Shown piece by piece: positions 1 through 7,534 of a DNA stretch of 20,759 nucleotides. The notes under the pieces are model-generated. The model did not search any database and was not told where the DNA came from. It saw only the letters and a list, made by a program, of their open reading frames with translations. Made by a program: the position numbers and the translations under genes. The DNA comes from WHTB01 sp050699035 (GTDB taxonomy: Bacteria > Actinomycetota > Actinomycetes > Propionibacteriales > Nocardioidaceae): assembly GCA_050699035.1 (NCBI GenBank), contig JBOHDE010000048.1:1-20759 (forward strand). Direction: 5' to 3'. Within the stretch, counting starts at the first letter, position 1, and each line of letters opens with the position of its first letter.

Positions 1-2
1 TG

Positions 3-407
3 ATCCGGGAGATCGCCCAGCGCAGCGCGGGAGACTGGCGGGCCAGCCCCGGCTCGGTCTACCCGACGCTCTCCCAGCTCGAGGACGAGGGTCTGGTCAG
101 CGCCGAGGAGTCCGCCGGCCGGCGGGTGTTCCAGCTGACCGCCAAGGGCCGCCGGGAGGCCGCAGACCGGTCCGAGGAGTTCGCGGCGCTGTGGCAGCCG
201 GTCGAGGGCAGCGACGTCGACGGGATGCGCGAGCTCGGCGGGCTGGTCTTCCAGGTGGGCGCGGCCGCGATGCAGGTCGCGTCCGCCGGCACCGAGGACC
301 AGCGCGAGCACGCCGCCGAGCTGCTCGAGCGGGCCCGCCGTGATCTCTACAAGCTGCTCGCCGACGAGCCGGGTGATGCCGAAGACGATGCGGAGCAGGA
401 CCGATGA
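3..407 (+). CDS. PadR-family transcriptional regulator (5' partial)
   Basis: The reading frame enters from the left window edge, so the amino end is missing. The visible part carries the second half of a PadR winged helix: a recognition segment reading SPGSVYPTLSQLEDEGLV, then the wing with RRVFQLTAKG. This motif is typical of PadR proteins, which repress nearby genes by binding DNA as dimers. The C-terminal half is acidic and helical (ELLERARRDLYKLL), as expected for the PadR dimerisation region. Its stop overlaps the start of the DUF1707 gene (ATGA at 404-407), so the two are almost surely co-transcribed and translationally coupled. PadR plus DUF1707 pairs are common in Actinobacteria. The ligand and target are unknown; autoregulation of this pair is an inference. 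Confidence 0.9.
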   Translation: MREIAQRSAGDWRASPGSVYPTLSQLEDEGLVSAEESAGRRVFQLTAKGRREAADRSEEFAALWQPVEGSDVDGMRELGGLVFQVGAAAMQVASAGTEDQREHAAELLERARRDLYKLLADEPGDAEDDAEQDR

Positions 408-865
408 CGGCCGGGATGCGGGCCGGCGACGCCGACCGAGAACGGGCGGCCGAGACCTTGCGGAACGCCCACGCGGAGGGCCGGCTCGACCTGGCGGAGT
501 TCGAGGAGCGGCTCGACGCCGCCTTCGCCGCGAAGTACGTCGAGGAGATGCCGCCGCTGCTGGCGGACCTGCCGAGCCAGCAGCCGGCCGCACGGCGGGT
601 CGAGCGGGCGCCCGAGCGGTGGCGCGGCCCGTCCCCGCTGCTGCGGGTCGTCCTGGTGGTGTGCGTGGTCTTCGCCGTGGTCGGCAGTATCGCGGCGGTC
701 AGCCGTGGCCTCTTCCCGTTCCCGCTGCTCTGGGTCGCGCTGATCGCGTTCTTCGTGCTGCGAGGTCGGCACCACCGCTGGTCGCATGGCCGGCACTACT
801 CGACCCACGACTGGCCGAACCACAACTGGCCGACCCGAGACTGGCCGACCTATGGCCGGCGCTGA
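404..865 (+). CDS. DUF1707 domain small membrane protein with WP pentapeptide tail
   Basis: A 153-residue protein. Residues 6-57 form a DUF1707 domain (RAGDADRERAAETLRNAHAE, then GRLDLAEFEERLDAAFAAK), a short helical domain of unknown function found at the amino end of many actinobacterial membrane proteins. Two hydrophobic stretches follow at about 79-100 and 103-121, predicted membrane helices. The tail is basic and aromatic, with three tandem pentapeptides HDWPN, HNWPT and RDWPT (residues 135-149). The ATG overlaps the PadR stop by 4 nt. The 3' end overlaps the convergent gene at 850-1914 by 16 nt. The function is unknown; membrane association and co-regulation with the PadR gene are the only inferences I would make. 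Confidence 0.85.
   Translation: MTAGMRAGDADRERAAETLRNAHAEGRLDLAEFEERLDAAFAAKYVEEMPPLLADLPSQQPAARRVERAPERWRGPSPLLRVVLVVCVVFAVVGSIAAVSRGLFPFPLLWVALIAFFVLRGRHHRWSHGRHYSTHDWPNHNWPTRDWPTYGRR
805..849 (+). repeat. 3 x 15-bp tandem repeat in the DUF1707 gene
   Basis: Three in-frame 15-bp units (805-819, 820-834, 835-849), each containing the core ACTGGCCGA, encode the pentapeptide [HR][DN]WP[NT]. The repeat ends exactly where the convergent gene begins its overlap. Copy-number change would alter the tail length without changing the frame. Confidence 0.8.
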
Positions 866-1914
866 CCGGCGTGCCTGGCTGAGCGCCTGAGCCGTCGGCG
901 GCGATGCCGGCCAGGGTCGACCGGCAGGTCGGGAGGCGGCGGTGTCTCCCCCGCTGGTGACTCCGTCGGTGGTGTCGCCAGGTCCAGGGCGGCCACCAGA
1001 TCACGCAGCAGCGGAAGGTCGGCCAGGTCCAGGGCGGCCACCTGCTCGTTGGCACCCCTCAGCTGGATCTGCGCGCCCGGCCGGATCAGCAACGTGGCGG
1101 CCGGGTCGAGATCGGCCCAGTCCCAGTTCCGTACCTCCAGCCGCTGGAAGCCGCCCGCGAACAGCACGCCGTGAGTGCGCGAGCCGGGCTCGGACCGGAC
1201 GACCAGTGCGCAGAGCTCCTCGACCGTGGCGCAGGTGGCCAGCGTGCGGCGCACGGTCGCGAGCACGGCCGAGCCGATCGCGCGCAGATAGCAGGTGTTG
1301 ACGTCGTGCGGAGACCGGACGGCCAGTCGCTCCCCACCGCGACCGGTGACGACGGTCCGGTCGGGCACGAGGGACGGTGGGCCGACCGTGACCACCATCG
1401 TCACTCCACGTACCCCCGCCTCGGTCCACACCTCGACGGCCGCGGTCGGGAAGACACTGTCGGCGAACGCGTGGTCGAGCGCCGCGACGACGGCGGCCGG
1501 CTCGTGCCTCGCCTGCGCCTCCCAGCAGCGGTCGGCCTCGTCCTGGGCGCGCTGCCATTCCGCGAGGCGGGCGCTGCGCCGCTGCGACACCTGCTCGTCG
1601 GCCAGCCGCCGCGCGGTTGCGACGGCGGCCCGCCGAGCGCGCCGGTCGAACCGGGAGACCGGCGTGACGACAGCCTCGGTCTGGGTCTGCAGGACCTCGA
1701 GGGCGTCTACGCCCGGCGGCGCGGGTACGACCGGCCGACGGGCCCGGTCGAAGCTGCCGAGGTGGGCGGTGAACAGGCGCTGCTCGGCGGCCAGCACATC
1801 GCGTACCCGGCGCTGCTGCTCCGCGTCCGCAGCGGCCCGCCACTCGTCGTGTGCCGGCGGCACCTCCTCGAGTGCGGGCACCTGAGGCTCCACCAGAACG
1901 AAGTCGACGCTCAT
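850..1914 (-). CDS. hypothetical protein with charged coiled-coil region
   Basis: A 354-residue protein I do not recognise. The start is supported by a GGGAGGG ribosome-binding stretch a few bases upstream of ATG. Residues about 25-145 are rich in Arg, Ala, Glu and Gln and look like long helices or a coiled coil. A mixed alpha/beta region follows (about 155-300) with VEVWTEAGVRGVTMVVTVG, SPHDVNTCYLRAIGS, and a tail segment in which VAALDLA occurs twice. The last 50 residues are proline-rich and then Arg-rich (HRRRRLRRSARH). There is no signal peptide or membrane helix, so it is probably cytoplasmic. It is divergent from the importer operon across a 196-bp control region and convergent with the DUF1707 gene, overlapping it by 16 nt. 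Coding is supported by sustained third-position GC and length; function is unknown. Confidence 0.7.
   Translation of the reverse strand: MSVDFVLVEPQVPALEEVPPAHDEWRAAADAEQQRRVRDVLAAEQRLFTAHLGSFDRARRPVVPAPPGVDALEVLQTQTEAVVTPVSRFDRRARRAAVATARRLADEQVSQRRSARLAEWQRAQDEADRCWEAQARHEPAAVVAALDHAFADSVFPTAAVEVWTEAGVRGVTMVVTVGPPSLVPDRTVVTGRGGERLAVRSPHDVNTCYLRAIGSAVLATVRRTLATCATVEELCALVVRSEPGSRTHGVLFAGGFQRLEVRNWDWADLDPAATLLIRPGAQIQLRGANEQVAALDLADLPLLRDLVAALDLATPPTESPAGETPPPPDLPVDPGRHRRRRLRRSARHAGQRRP
977..1042 (-). repeat. 21-bp direct repeat inside the hypothetical gene
   Basis: Identical 21-bp copies lie at 977-997 and 1022-1042, 45 bp apart and in frame. They encode the repeated VAALDLA segment of the protein on the minus strand. 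This is a coding repeat, not a mobile element. Confidence 0.7.
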
Positions 1915-2110
1915 CTTGTCCCTCCCACGATCGCCGCCAGGTGACCTGACCGTAGGTAGCCGCGACGGCTCGGACCTGCCGAACCTCGGGAGTCCAACCG
2001 ATCGGACTAGTCAGGCGAATCAGGGTCAGGCCGATCGGCGGGACGGTCGCGTCCGCGCTAGCGTGTCCGCGAGATCTGACCTCAGTACGTCCCGCACTGA
2101 AGGAGAAGCC
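1915..2110. promoter_or_regulatory. divergent control region upstream of the importer operon, with twin CCGATCGG palindromes
   Basis: This 196-bp gap separates the minus-strand gene at 850-1914 from the plus-strand importer operon. The perfect palindrome CCGATCGG occurs twice, at 1998-2005 and 2031-2038, 33 bp start to start, roughly three helical turns, so both would lie on about the same DNA face. Sequence between and around them includes AGTCAGG and GGTCAGG repeats. A clear ribosome-binding site (AAGGAGAA, about 2100-2107) precedes the ATG at 2111. I could not settle on -35/-10 elements. The palindromes as operators are an inference. Confidence 0.45.
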
Positions 2111-3310
2111 ATGCGTTCACCACTTCCTCGGCGTTGGGCGGCCGTGCTGGCCGTCGGCGCCCTCGCCCTGGCCGGATGCGCCGAGTCCGACGGCGGCGGT
2201 GGCGGTGGCGGAGAAGGGGGTGGCGGCGAGAGCGGCCCGGTCAAGGTCGGCGCGGTGCTCGACATCACCGGCGCGGGCGCGACCCTCGGCGTACCCGAGC
2301 GGCAGACGCTCGAGCTGCTCGCCAAGCAGGTCAACGACGACGGTGGTGTCGGCGGACGCGAGATCGAGCTGATCATCGAGGACGACCAGTCGACCGAGGA
2401 CGGCGCGGCGAAGGCGGCCACCAAGCTGATCACCGAGGACGAGGTCGACATCCTGCTCGGTGCCAGCCGCACCGGTCCGAGCCTGGCGATGCGCCCGATC
2501 GCGGAGAGCAACGAGATCCCGATGATCTCGCTGGCCGCGAACGCCGCGATCGTCGACGGGTCGGAGTGGGTGTACAAGACCGCGCAGAACGACAGCGTGG
2601 TGCTGGAGAACATCGTGGACCTGGCGGCCGAGAAGGGCTGGCAGAAGCTGGGCCTGATCCGGGATGCCTCCGCGTTCGGCGAAGGCGTCGGTGAGGCACT
2701 CGCCGAGCTCGGCAAGGCCGAGGGCATCGAGGTGGTCGCGACCGAGAAGTTCGCCCCGGACGCCAGCGACTTCACCGCGCAGATGGTGAAGATCCGCAAC
2801 GCCGATGCCGACGCGAACCTGATCTGGGGCATCCCGCCGGCGGCGGCGCTGGCGCAGAAGGCATACGCACAGCTGAAGCTCGACGCGCCGGTGATCCAGA
2901 GCCATGGCATCGGCAACCAGGTCTTCCTCGACACCGCCGGCGCGTCGGCCGACGGTTTGTCCGCGCCGCTCGGCCGGCTGCTCGTCGCTGACCAGCTCCC
3001 CGACGACGACCCGCAGAAGCCGGTGATCGAGCAGTTCGTCAAGGACTACGAGGCGGAGTACGGCGAGAGCCCGTCCACGTTCGCCGGGCACGCGTACGAC
3101 GGCTTCACCATTGCCATGCAGGCGATCGAGGAGGTCGGCACGGACCCGGTCAAGGTGCGCGACCACATCGAGGGCATCGACGAGTTCGTCGGCATCAGCG
3201 GCGTCTTCTCGTTCACCCCCGAGGATCACTCCGGTCTGGACAAGACGGCGCTCGCCATCGTGACGGTCGAGAACGGCAGCTGGAAGCTGGTGGACGCCAA
3301 CCGTGACTGA
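2111..3310 (+). CDS. branched-chain amino acid-type ABC transporter substrate-binding lipoprotein
   Basis: A 399-residue periplasmic-binding-protein-like lipoprotein of the LivJ/LivK class (type I fold), anchored outside the membrane. The start is fixed by AAGGAGAA just upstream; the frame stays open further upstream but has no second plausible site. The signal peptide ends in a lipobox LAGC with Cys23. A long Gly/Glu linker follows (residues about 27-40), then the binding domain beginning VKVGAVLDITGAGATLG. Other family features are GGVGGREIELIIEDDQS, LLGASRTGPSLAM and the C-terminal GHAYDGFTIAMQAIEE. It is the first gene of a four-gene operon; its last 8 nt overlap livH. The substrate cannot be read from sequence: branched-chain amino acids are the family default, but amides, urea or aromatic acids are possible. 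Confidence 0.93.
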   Translation: MRSPLPRRWAAVLAVGALALAGCAESDGGGGGGGEGGGGESGPVKVGAVLDITGAGATLGVPERQTLELLAKQVNDDGGVGGREIELIIEDDQSTEDGAAKAATKLITEDEVDILLGASRTGPSLAMRPIAESNEIPMISLAANAAIVDGSEWVYKTAQNDSVVLENIVDLAAEKGWQKLGLIRDASAFGEGVGEALAELGKAEGIEVVATEKFAPDASDFTAQMVKIRNADADANLIWGIPPAAALAQKAYAQLKLDAPVIQSHGIGNQVFLDTAGASADGLSAPLGRLLVADQLPDDDPQKPVIEQFVKDYEAEYGESPSTFAGHAYDGFTIAMQAIEEVGTDPVKVRDHIEGIDEFVGISGVFSFTPEDHSGLDKTALAIVTVENGSWKLVDANRD

Positions 3311-4172
3311 CTTCCTGCAGCTCGCGTTTGCCGGGCTGTCGGTCGGAGCTGTCTACGCACTGATCGCCGTGGGGTTCGTCGCGATCTTCACCGTGAGCGA
3401 GGTGATCAACCTCGCCCAGGGCGAGTTCGCGGCACTGTCCGGGCTGATCGCGATCAGTGCAGTGGCGAGCGGGATGCCGTTGGCGGTGGCGCTGGCGCTC
3501 GCCCTGGCGTCGGTCGCCGTCGTCGCCGTTCTCATGGAGCGACTCACCATCGCGCCGGTGAGTCGGATGACCACGCTCACCTCGATCATCTTGACGCTCG
3601 GCGTCTCCACCGGGCTGAAGGCAGTGATGCTGCTGGTGTGGGGACCGGAGGCGCGCGGCCTTTCTCCCTTCCCTGGTGGGGATTTCGACGTGGCCGGCGT
3701 CTCGATCCGCTCGCAGGAGCTGTGGATCCTCGGCATCACGGCGGTGGTCGCGGTGGCGGTGATCTGGTTCTACGAGCAGACCGGCTGGGGCAAGGCACTG
3801 CGCGCGTGCGCCGAGCAGCCGACCGCGGCCCGGCTGGTCGGTATCTCGCTGGCGCGGGCGTCGATGCTGTCATTCCTGATCGCCGGGGTCGCGGGCGCGG
3901 TCGCCGGCGTCGCGGCCAGCCCGATCTACTTCACGTCGTGGGAGTCGGGGCTCGCGATCGGGCTCAAGGGTTTCGTCGCGGCGACCCTTGGCGGGTTGGT
4001 GTCGATCCGCGGCGCCCTGCTCGGCGGGCTGTGCCTCGGGGTGCTGGAGAGCCTGGTCGCGGGGTACGTCGACACCGGCCTGCGGGATGCAGTCGCGTTC
4101 GTCGTCCTGATCGTGATCTTGGTCGTACGACCCGGTGGCGTCTTCGGGCGGCACGCGGAGGTACGGGTATGA
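3303..4172 (+). CDS. livH: branched-chain amino acid-type ABC transporter permease LivH
   Basis: A 289-residue polytopic membrane protein, normal length for LivH. It starts at a GTG that overlaps the end of the binding-protein gene by 8 nt, indicating translational coupling. The amino end (AGLSVGAVYALIAVGFVAIF), then EVINLAQGEFAALSGL and, near the C-terminus, GLKGFVAATLGGLVSIRGALLGGL are signature LivH segments; the last contains the cytoplasmic coupling helix that contacts the ATPase. About eight hydrophobic segments are visible. It pairs with the LivM half of the next gene to form the translocation pore. The stop overlaps the next start (ATGA at 4169-4172). Confidence 0.95.
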   Translation: MTDFLQLAFAGLSVGAVYALIAVGFVAIFTVSEVINLAQGEFAALSGLIAISAVASGMPLAVALALALASVAVVAVLMERLTIAPVSRMTTLTSIILTLGVSTGLKAVMLLVWGPEARGLSPFPGGDFDVAGVSIRSQELWILGITAVVAVAVIWFYEQTGWGKALRACAEQPTAARLVGISLARASMLSFLIAGVAGAVAGVAASPIYFTSWESGLAIGLKGFVAATLGGLVSIRGALLGGLCLGVLESLVAGYVDTGLRDAVAFVVLIVILVVRPGGVFGRHAEVRV

Positions 4173-6055
4173 GGCTGCTGCCGAGTCGGCGGTCGGACGT
4201 CGTCGGGTTCGTACTCCTGGTCGTGGTGCTGGCGGTGTTCCCGCTGGTCGCGCCTTCGGCGTGGGTCAACATCGGCGTCTACGCGCTGATCTACTCGATC
4301 GCCGCGATCGGGCTCACGCTGCTGATGGGGCTGGCCGGGCAGGTGAGCCTCGGCCAGGCGTCCTTCTTCGCCATCGGCGCGTACACGCAGGCGATCCTGG
4401 TGACGAGGTACGCCTGGTCCGGGCTGCTCGCGGCTGTGGTCGCCGTACTGTTGGCGGCGTTGGCGGCGTTCGTGCTCGGGTTGGCCCTGCTGCGGTTGCG
4501 GGGGCACTACCTCGCACTGGCGACGCTCGGCCTCGGCATCATCATCACCGTCGTCGCGACCGAGTCGGACTTCACCGGCGGCACGTCCGGGATCTTCGGC
4601 GTGCCGAAGCCGGAGTTCAACAACCGCATGTACAACTCCCCCGAGGAGTTCTTCTGGCTGCTGATCCCGGTGGTGGTCGTCGGGCTGCTGGTCGCGCGCA
4701 ACATCGTCGCGTCACGCACCGGTCGCGCCCTGAGCGCGGTCAACGACTCCGAGGTCGCCGCCGAGACGCTGGGCGTCGACACGTTCCGGCTGCGGCTGCA
4801 GGTGTTCACCCTGTCCGCGGCGTACGCCGGGTTGGCGGGTGTCTTCTTCGCGCACTGGCTGGCGGTGGTGAACCCCAACACCGCCAACTTCCCGCTGTCG
4901 GTGAAGTTCCTGCTGATGAGTGTGCTGGGCGGGCTCGGCACGGTGTGGGGCGCGGTGGTCGGAGCGTTCCTGGTGGAGTTCCTCGACGAGGGGATGCAGA
5001 CGCTGATCACCGGGCTGTTCCCCGGCGCCACCGGCGAGGTGCAGCTGCTCGGCTTCGGTGTCGTACTCGTGCTGCTCGTCATCGTGCTCCCCGGCGGGCT
5101 GCATCAGGCGTGGTTGTTGCTGACGGCTCGGTTGCGCGCTCGGGCCCCCGACGATGGTCCGGCCGACACGACGGTCTCCGTCGACCCCGATCGGTCTCCC
5201 CTGTTCGGTCGGGAAGGACGACCCGGGCCGGGGACCACGTTGTTGGAGGTGCGCGGCCTGACCAAACGGTTCGGCGGAGTGGTCGCCGTCGACGGGGTGG
5301 ACCTCGACGTACGCACCGGTCAGATCCTGGCGCTGATCGGGCCGAACGGCGCGGGCAAGACGACCTGCTTCAACATGGTCTGCGGAGTGCTCGCGCCGAC
5401 CGCCGGCACCGTCACCTTGGCCGGGCAGCGCATCGACGGCCGCAAGCCGCACGTCTTCGCCCGGGCGCGGGCCACCCGGACCTTCCAGAACCTGCAGGTG
5501 TTCGGGTCCACGACCGTGCTCGGCAACGTCATGGTCGGGCGCCACCTGCGCAGCCGCACCGGCATGCTCGGTGGTGCGCTGCTGCTGCCGGCCCGCCGCG
5601 AGGACGCCGCCACCGCGGCCGCGGCGTACGCGACGGTGGAGCTGGTCGGGCTGCGCGAGGAGGCGATGCGGCCGGCTGCCGACCTGCCGTTCGGGCGGCA
5701 GCGGCTGCTGGAGGTCGCTCGGGCGCTGGCGACCGAGCCCGACCTGCTCCTGCTCGACGAGCCGATGGCCGGGTTGTCCCGCACCGAGCGCCGGTCGCTG
5801 GCCACGTTGCTGCGACGACTGCGCGCCGGCGGGATGGCAATCGTGCTGGTCGAGCACGACATGGAGGCGGTGCTGGCGCTGGCCGACCAGGTAGCGGTGC
5901 TCGACGACGGGCGGCTGATCGCCCTGGGCACGCCGGACGAGATCCGCGCCGACCCGGCCGTCGTGGCGGCGTACCTCGGTGTCGAGGAGGACGACGCCGA
6001 GGCGGAGGAGGCGGCCCGGCAGATGTCGGGCGAGCCGGGCGGGGGTGCGGGCTGA
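4169..6055 (+). CDS. fused LivM permease - LivG ATPase of branched-chain amino acid-type importer
   Basis: A 628-residue two-domain protein. Residues about 1-315 are a LivM permease (GLTLLMGLAGQVSLGQASFF, LRLRGHYLALATLGLG, VNDSEVAAETLGVD, LGGLGTVWGAVVGA). A linker of about 40 residues rich in Asp, Pro and Arg follows. Residues about 355-610 are a LivG ATPase with Walker A GPNGAGKTT (about 391), FQNLQVF after the Q-loop region, an ABC signature in the variant form LPFGRQRLLEVARAL (about 506), Walker B LLLLDEP and switch His in VEHDME. LivM-LivG fusions are known in Actinobacteria. A frameshift artefact is unlikely because the linker is continuous and composition does not change. ATGA/TGATG overlaps join it to livH and livF, so all subunits are made together. 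Confidence 0.94.
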   Translation: MRLLPSRRSDVVGFVLLVVVLAVFPLVAPSAWVNIGVYALIYSIAAIGLTLLMGLAGQVSLGQASFFAIGAYTQAILVTRYAWSGLLAAVVAVLLAALAAFVLGLALLRLRGHYLALATLGLGIIITVVATESDFTGGTSGIFGVPKPEFNNRMYNSPEEFFWLLIPVVVVGLLVARNIVASRTGRALSAVNDSEVAAETLGVDTFRLRLQVFTLSAAYAGLAGVFFAHWLAVVNPNTANFPLSVKFLLMSVLGGLGTVWGAVVGAFLVEFLDEGMQTLITGLFPGATGEVQLLGFGVVLVLLVIVLPGGLHQAWLLLTARLRARAPDDGPADTTVSVDPDRSPLFGREGRPGPGTTLLEVRGLTKRFGGVVAVDGVDLDVRTGQILALIGPNGAGKTTCFNMVCGVLAPTAGTVTLAGQRIDGRKPHVFARARATRTFQNLQVFGSTTVLGNVMVGRHLRSRTGMLGGALLLPARREDAATAAAAYATVELVGLREEAMRPAADLPFGRQRLLEVARALATEPDLLLLDEPMAGLSRTERRSLATLLRRLRAGGMAIVLVEHDMEAVLALADQVAVLDDGRLIALGTPDEIRADPAVVAAYLGVEEDDAEAEEAARQMSGEPGGGAG

Positions 6056-6801
6056 TGCTGACCATCACCGGCCTGCATGCTGGGTACGGCCGGTTGCAGG
6101 TGCTCCACGGCGTCGACCTCGAGGTGAGCGCCGGTGAGCTGGTCGCGGTGATCGGGGCGAACGGCGCGGGCAAGACGACGCTGTTGCGCACCGTCTCCGG
6201 GCTGCTCCGGGCGACCAGCGGCGAGGTCCGGCTGGACGGCGCCCGGATCTCAGGCCTCGCCGCCGAGAAGGTGGCGGCGACCGGCCTGGCGCACGTGCCG
6301 GAGAACCGGCTGGTCTTCCCCACCCTGTCCGTGGACGACAACCTCCGCCTCGGCGCCTGGACCCGCCGTCGTGCCGCCGACGGTCGCTCGGCGGCCGGGC
6401 GCGACCGCGTGCTCGAGCTGTTCCCGCGGCTCGCCGGCCGGCTCGGACAGGCGGCGGGGACCCTGTCCGGTGGCGAACAGCAGATGCTGGCCGTCGGCCG
6501 TGGCATCATGGCCCGGCCCAAGACGCTGGTGCTGGACGAGCCCAGTGTCGGTCTGGCGCCCAAGGTCGTCACCGAGATCATGCGGGCGCTGGCCCGGCTG
6601 CGCGACGAGGAGGGCCTCACCATCGTGCTGGTCGAGCAGAACGCCCGGGCCGCGTTCAAGGTCGCCGACCGCGTCTACCTGATGGACCGCGGCCGGGTCG
6701 TCCTCGAAGGCACCCCGGCCGCGCTGCTCGACGACGTACGCGTGCAGCACGCCTACCTGGGCGGCGGCTACAGCGCCCCGCCCACTGAAGCCGGCGGCTG
6801 A
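6055..6801 (+). CDS. livF: branched-chain amino acid-type ABC transporter ATP-binding protein LivF
   Basis: A 248-residue cytoplasmic ATPase. Walker A is GANGAGKTT (about residue 35), the Q-loop region reads HVPENRLVFPTLSV, the signature is LSGGEQQMLAVGRG (about 137), Walker B is LVLDEPSVGLAPK, and the switch region is VLVEQNA. The combination LSGGEQQML and SVGLAP is typical of LivF. The ATG shares one base with the stop of the fused LivM-LivG gene (TGATG at 6053-6057). It forms the heterodimeric motor with the LivG half. It is the last gene of the operon and ends 1 bp from the stop of the convergent gene at 6803-7423, leaving no room for a dedicated terminator. Confidence 0.95.
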   Translation: MLTITGLHAGYGRLQVLHGVDLEVSAGELVAVIGANGAGKTTLLRTVSGLLRATSGEVRLDGARISGLAAEKVAATGLAHVPENRLVFPTLSVDDNLRLGAWTRRRAADGRSAAGRDRVLELFPRLAGRLGQAAGTLSGGEQQMLAVGRGIMARPKTLVLDEPSVGLAPKVVTEIMRALARLRDEEGLTIVLVEQNARAAFKVADRVYLMDRGRVVLEGTPAALLDDVRVQHAYLGGGYSAPPTEAGG

Positions 6802-6802
6802 C

Positions 6803-7423
6803 TCAGGTAGGGCCGCCGACGACACGCAGCGCGGGCTTCGGTCGACGACGGCGAGGCCGGCGCGCTTTCTCGGCGTCGGCGTACGCCTCGTAGGCGAGCG
6901 GCGGATAGTCGACGTACCGGTCGTCTGCCGGGAGCAGCACCTCCTTCGTGACGACGTTGTCGTCGACGCAGATCAGGTACAGCTCTTTGGTGTCGCGACG
7001 GCACGCGGCGATGATGCCGTCGAGGCGATGGTCGAAGGTGAAGTCCTTGAGCAGCGGGAGCTTGCTGCGCCGGGCCTGCGCTCCCGGTGCGAGGAAGTGG
7101 TCGATGAGGTAGGCCATCCACCTCGTCGGCTCGTAGAACTTCTCTTGCCCGTTGAAGGCCAGGCAGCAGCCGTCCCAGCAGGGCACCCACTGGCACCACA
7201 GCCCGGGCTGACCGGGATGCGGCTCGTTGTAGCGGTCGCCGTTGTCCTTGGTGCCGCCCTCGAGGTCGTCGTGGACGGCTGCGGGATTGAGGGGTACGGC
7301 GTAGCGGCCGCCGGGCCTTCGCCATCGTCGCGACGCGGCGAACGCCGTCAGGTAGGTGCGCTCGGCCTCGTTGAGCGTCGGGTGGATGTCGATGTGTCCG
7401 ATGAAGTCTGTCGTGTATCCCAT
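6803..7423 (-). CDS. conserved hypothetical protein (WCQWVPCWDGC type)
   Basis: A 206-residue protein. The central segment PGLWCQWVPCWDGCCLAFNG is Trp- and Cys-rich, followed by EKFYEPTRWMAYLIDHFLAPGA and FTFDHRLDGIIAACRRDTKELYLI. I recall actinobacterial hypothetical proteins with this same layout, beginning MGYTTDFxGHIDI, but no function. The dense aromatic, Cys and His content and the DHRLDG motif suggest a folded cytosolic domain, possibly metal-binding (inference). The C-terminus is basic (KARRPRRRRPKP). The gene diverges from 7535-7990 across a region with a strong inverted repeat, and its stop lies 1 bp from that of livF. The ribosome-binding site is weak. Confidence 0.8.
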   Translation of the reverse strand: MGYTTDFIGHIDIHPTLNEAERTYLTAFAASRRWRRPGGRYAVPLNPAAVHDDLEGGTKDNGDRYNEPHPGQPGLWCQWVPCWDGCCLAFNGQEKFYEPTRWMAYLIDHFLAPGAQARRSKLPLLKDFTFDHRLDGIIAACRRDTKELYLICVDDNVVTKEVLLPADDRYVDYPPLAYEAYADAEKARRPRRRRPKPALRVVGGPT

Positions 7424-7457
7424 GGCCGACCAGCATGCTCCGAGTCAGCCGGACTTC

Positions 7458-7502
7458 GCTGGCGTCGTCCACAGCTTCGCCGGCCCTGTGGATGACGCCA
7501 GC
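7458..7502. promoter_or_regulatory. 17-bp inverted repeat in divergent promoter region
   Basis: Arms 7458-7474 and 7486-7502 are complementary over 17 bp with one mismatch, which would be a G-U pair in RNA; the loop is 11 nt. The inner ends read TCGTCCACAG and CTGTGGATGA, so the repeat contains two opposed DnaA-box-like halves. It sits 34 bp upstream of the minus-strand start at 7423 and 32 bp upstream of the plus-strand start at 7535. It could be an operator for both genes, or an RNA hairpin in one leader. Confidence 0.6.
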
Positions 7503-7534
7503 AGGGTTGGTCGTGATCGGAGCACACTCTCCGG

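Noticed and set aside
2191..2235. G-rich run in the binding-protein gene, possible frameshift or phase-variable tract
   Set aside because: It is a mixed GGC/GGT/GAA tract encoding a Gly/Glu linker after the lipobox, with no long homopolymer and an intact frame on both sides.
4135..6801. Plus-strand open frame of 888 codons across the LivM-LivG region
   Set aside because: It is an Arg/Gly-rich out-of-frame reading of the real genes. Only its last part, from 6055, is real (livF).
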